Source of the DNA: Hemileia vastatrix
Taxonomy: Eukaryota; Basidiomycota; Pucciniomycetes; Pucciniales; Zaghouaniaceae
Assembly: GCA_030280995.1 (NCBI GenBank)
Contig: JASXTE010000001.1
Coordinates: forward strand, 31,801,700-31,865,699
Direction of reading: 5' to 3'
DNA length: 64,000 nucleotides
Shown: in pieces, positions 62,277-64,000 of the stretch
Numbering within the stretch: position 1 is the stretch's first letter
How the letters are laid out: every line of letters begins with the position of its first letter
The notes under the pieces: model-generated
Database searches by the model: none
Told to the model about the DNA's origin: nothing
What the model saw: the letters and a program-made list of their open reading frames with translations, nothing else
Translations under genes and position numbers: made by a program

Positions 62277-64000
62277 ATGTCCAACAATTTGGCAGAAAAA
62301 ATGGATAACATGCAAGTGGATGAAATAGAAATTGACTATGATGCTGACACTGTAAGTTCTTCTAAAGTTGGTCATAAAAAATCTTATGCTAACACAAAGA
62401 ATTCACATACTGCAGGATGTGGAAATGACAGGAAATGCAAACAAACCAAACCCCCTTCCCCCAGTACCACAGAAGGAAGTAAAGCCTCTAGTGCCTCAAG
62501 AAGGTCTTCCAAAAGGCTTCAAAATAAAAAAGCTTCCTCTGCCACAACAAATCAGCAACCTATCCAGTCATATAAAAGAGTTGAAGACAGAAAATATGAC
62601 GTACAAAGCAAAGGTAGACACATTGTTGGATCAGGTCCAAGAACTCAGGAACCAGATTCAGGCCCAGGCCCCTCCTCAGTTGCCTCCCAATCAACCTTCA
62701 CAGCCACCCAGCTCAACCATCCAAAATCCAAATACTATGGAAGTAGAGCAATGGAAATGGGATTATCTAATGAGTCACTACCAACAGAATGTGCAACACC
62801 CTCCTCATCATCAGCCTGGCCCATCCAGAACACCCAATTTCCATCCACCTCCTCATCCCTACCAACAAGGCAGGAGAAAGAAGGCCCAAGCACAATCCCA
62901 AACCCAGCCCCAGGGGAAGTTTCCTCCTCTGCCATGGTAAGTAATTTGGTTGATAGTCACTTGGGTATGTTTTCTAATAAATCTTCTTCTGCAGGTAATA
63001 TTATTGAACATGGTGAAAGAACAGTTAAACCTGTTAAAAGACAGCTTCCTGTAACTAGTAGCCCTATTGATGTAATTAGCAAATTGTCATTTGATCAACC
63101 TTTACATTTAACTTCTACATCTTTAATTAATCCTTCTCTTGCAATTAAAAATGATTCTGTTCCCCCTGAAATCTATACCTTAATTGAAAAAACTTCTGAG
63201 GAAATATTGAAAGATACCCTTGATTTTAATATTGTGAAAGACAAACATGTGAGAGATGTGTTAATCCATGAAAATGATAGATTAAATAATTTACAATTGC
63301 AATGTAAAGTGAGTTCTTCTGTAAAAGATACAGCTTATTTATAAATCAAAGAAACCTTGAATATTGTTCTTAGTCAACAAAAACAAATAAGAAGTGACCA
63401 TAGAGCTATCTCAGATAGAAATATCAGTCTACATAAGACCTTGAGTGAATTGAAACCCCTTATTGAGGAAAATTATTCATTCAAGAATGAAATAAAATCT
63501 CTGCAAAATGAGTTTAAGAAGCTAAAAAATGATTTCCATGCACTAAGTACCAAACACTCAGTTTCTGAGGACAGAAATGTTCTATCTCTTGCAAAGGTAA
63601 ATGACCAGATGTCTGAAATTCCAAGAATAAGAAACTATGTGTCTGACCTACAGGAAAAGTTCTCCACCTTAACCATCAATAATGAATTAAATGAGATTTC
63701 TGTAAATAAGCTGCATAAAAATAAAGGAAAAAAACCTGAGCAAGGTTCATCCTTTCTTCCTCATATTTCAACCATTAAACAAAACTGACAATGAGTCTGT
63801 AAAATCTTTTGCTACTAGCAAAATATCTTGTGATGGTCATGCACCAGCTGTTTCTGTAAATAATGAAATTTCTGAACACCTGGCTAAACTTCAGGAATTA
63901 TTAATAATGAATAATTCAAACCAAAAAGTGGACCATCCCAGTAGTCAGAAAAATTGGCCTAAGTTAGACCAATACCCTACCTTTGATGGTGATTCTTCCT
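62277..64000 (+). pseudogene. Element D2 gag, one stop and one frameshift in the visible part
   Basis: The ATG at 62277 starts a frame with an acidic N-terminus (MDNMQVDEIEIDYDAD) and a Ser/Thr-rich stretch opposite the overlapping ORF. TAA at 63342-63344 is in-frame, and the same frame resumes with coiled-coil sequence (63357-63788). The frame then shifts by one near 63780 and continues to the window end with the conserved Gag segment NWPKLDQYPTFDGD. It corresponds to residues 1 to about 480 of B and C Gag. Confidence 0.83.
62425..62940 (+). CDS. +1-frame overlapping ORF inside gag of D2, coiled-coil protein
   Basis: 171 codons from ATG 62425, again in the +1 frame. The N-terminus differs (Pro/Lys-rich), but a leucine-rich coiled coil (ISNLSSHIKELKTEN, VDTLLDQVQELRNQI), the QWKWDY box and the Trp-stop in TGGTAAGT align with the B and C ORFs. 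It is followed by a Pro/Gln-rich tail with HPYQQGRRKK, comparable to HPYRGKPRRG in C and HPYKGKKRQ in B. This third, more distant copy is the best evidence that the frame is real. Confidence 0.6.
   Translation: MTGNANKPNPLPPVPQKEVKPLVPQEGLPKGFKIKKLPLPQQISNLSSHIKELKTENMTYKAKVDTLLDQVQELRNQIQAQAPPQLPPNQPSQPPSSTIQNPNTMEVEQWKWDYLMSHYQQNVQHPPHHQPGPSRTPNFHPPPHPYQQGRRKKAQAQSQTQPQGKFPPLPW

Larger units (their letters stand above)
60480..64000 (+). mobile_element. D-family Ty3/gypsy element D2, cut by the window end
   Basis: A complete 5' LTR, primer-binding site, leader and the first 1.7 kb of gag. It belongs with B and C: the LTR starts TGTCAGCC and the primer-binding site is identical to that of C. 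The Gag segment at the window end (NWPKLDQYPTFDGDSS) matches both. Pol and the 3' LTR are outside the window. Confidence 0.88.

Noticed and set aside
1..64000. CRISPR array, rRNA or tRNA genes, bacterial features
   Set aside because: No regular short repeats with unique spacers and no recognisable RNA gene; the sequence is eukaryotic transposon DNA.

Overview
This window looks like a repeat-dominated, AT-rich stretch of a fungal genome, most likely a basidiomycete. The evidence is the predicted 50-69 bp introns, Ty3/gypsy chromoviruses, fungal-type Zn2Cys6 cysteine clusters, and PIF/Harbinger-like and probable Tet-like dioxygenase relics. A rust fungus is a guess I cannot confirm. I found no convincing ordinary host gene, tRNA, rRNA or CRISPR array; almost every base can be assigned to nested transposable elements.

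Layout, outermost to innermost. Left block: a PIF/Harbinger-like DNA transposon (H1, right part at 21316-22262) sits in the 5' LTR of a degenerate Ty3/gypsy element (D1). H1 is split by Ty3/gypsy element A (1-21315, + strand, start off-window). A is itself split by chromovirus B (8188-17040, 5-bp target duplication CCATT). D1 continues to 38268, and its 3' LTR is split by A' (25232-38058), a second, inverted A-family copy. Right block: a second Harbinger-like transposon (H2, TIRs at 38450 and 60428) inside an A-type LTR fragment. H2 holds a transposase relic and a probable Tet-like dioxygenase relic, and it is split by chromovirus C (41349-59570, target duplication TTAAT). The 5' LTR of C is split by chromovirus E (42489-51064, - strand, target duplication TATAT). 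A D-family element (D2) starts at 60480 and runs off the right edge.

Elements B, C and D form one related group: LTRs beginning TGTCAG, a shared primer-binding site, and one long Gag-Pol reading frame. All three carry a +1-frame ORF of about 150-170 codons, wholly inside gag, with conserved features. Element A belongs to a different Ty3/gypsy lineage with a tRNA-Lys-type primer-binding site and separate gag-pro and pol frames.

The most interesting feature is accessory genes in antisense orientation between pol and the 3' LTR of A, A' and E. They encode proteins with a six-cysteine zinc-cluster pattern. They contain short introns that, when removed, restore the reading frame. Between the two antisense genes of A and A' lies an array of about 23-bp motif copies plus conserved hairpins, which may be a regulatory region. 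Gag-pol genes are all broken, whereas three of the five antisense genes (in A, A' and E) remain open across their predicted splice junctions.
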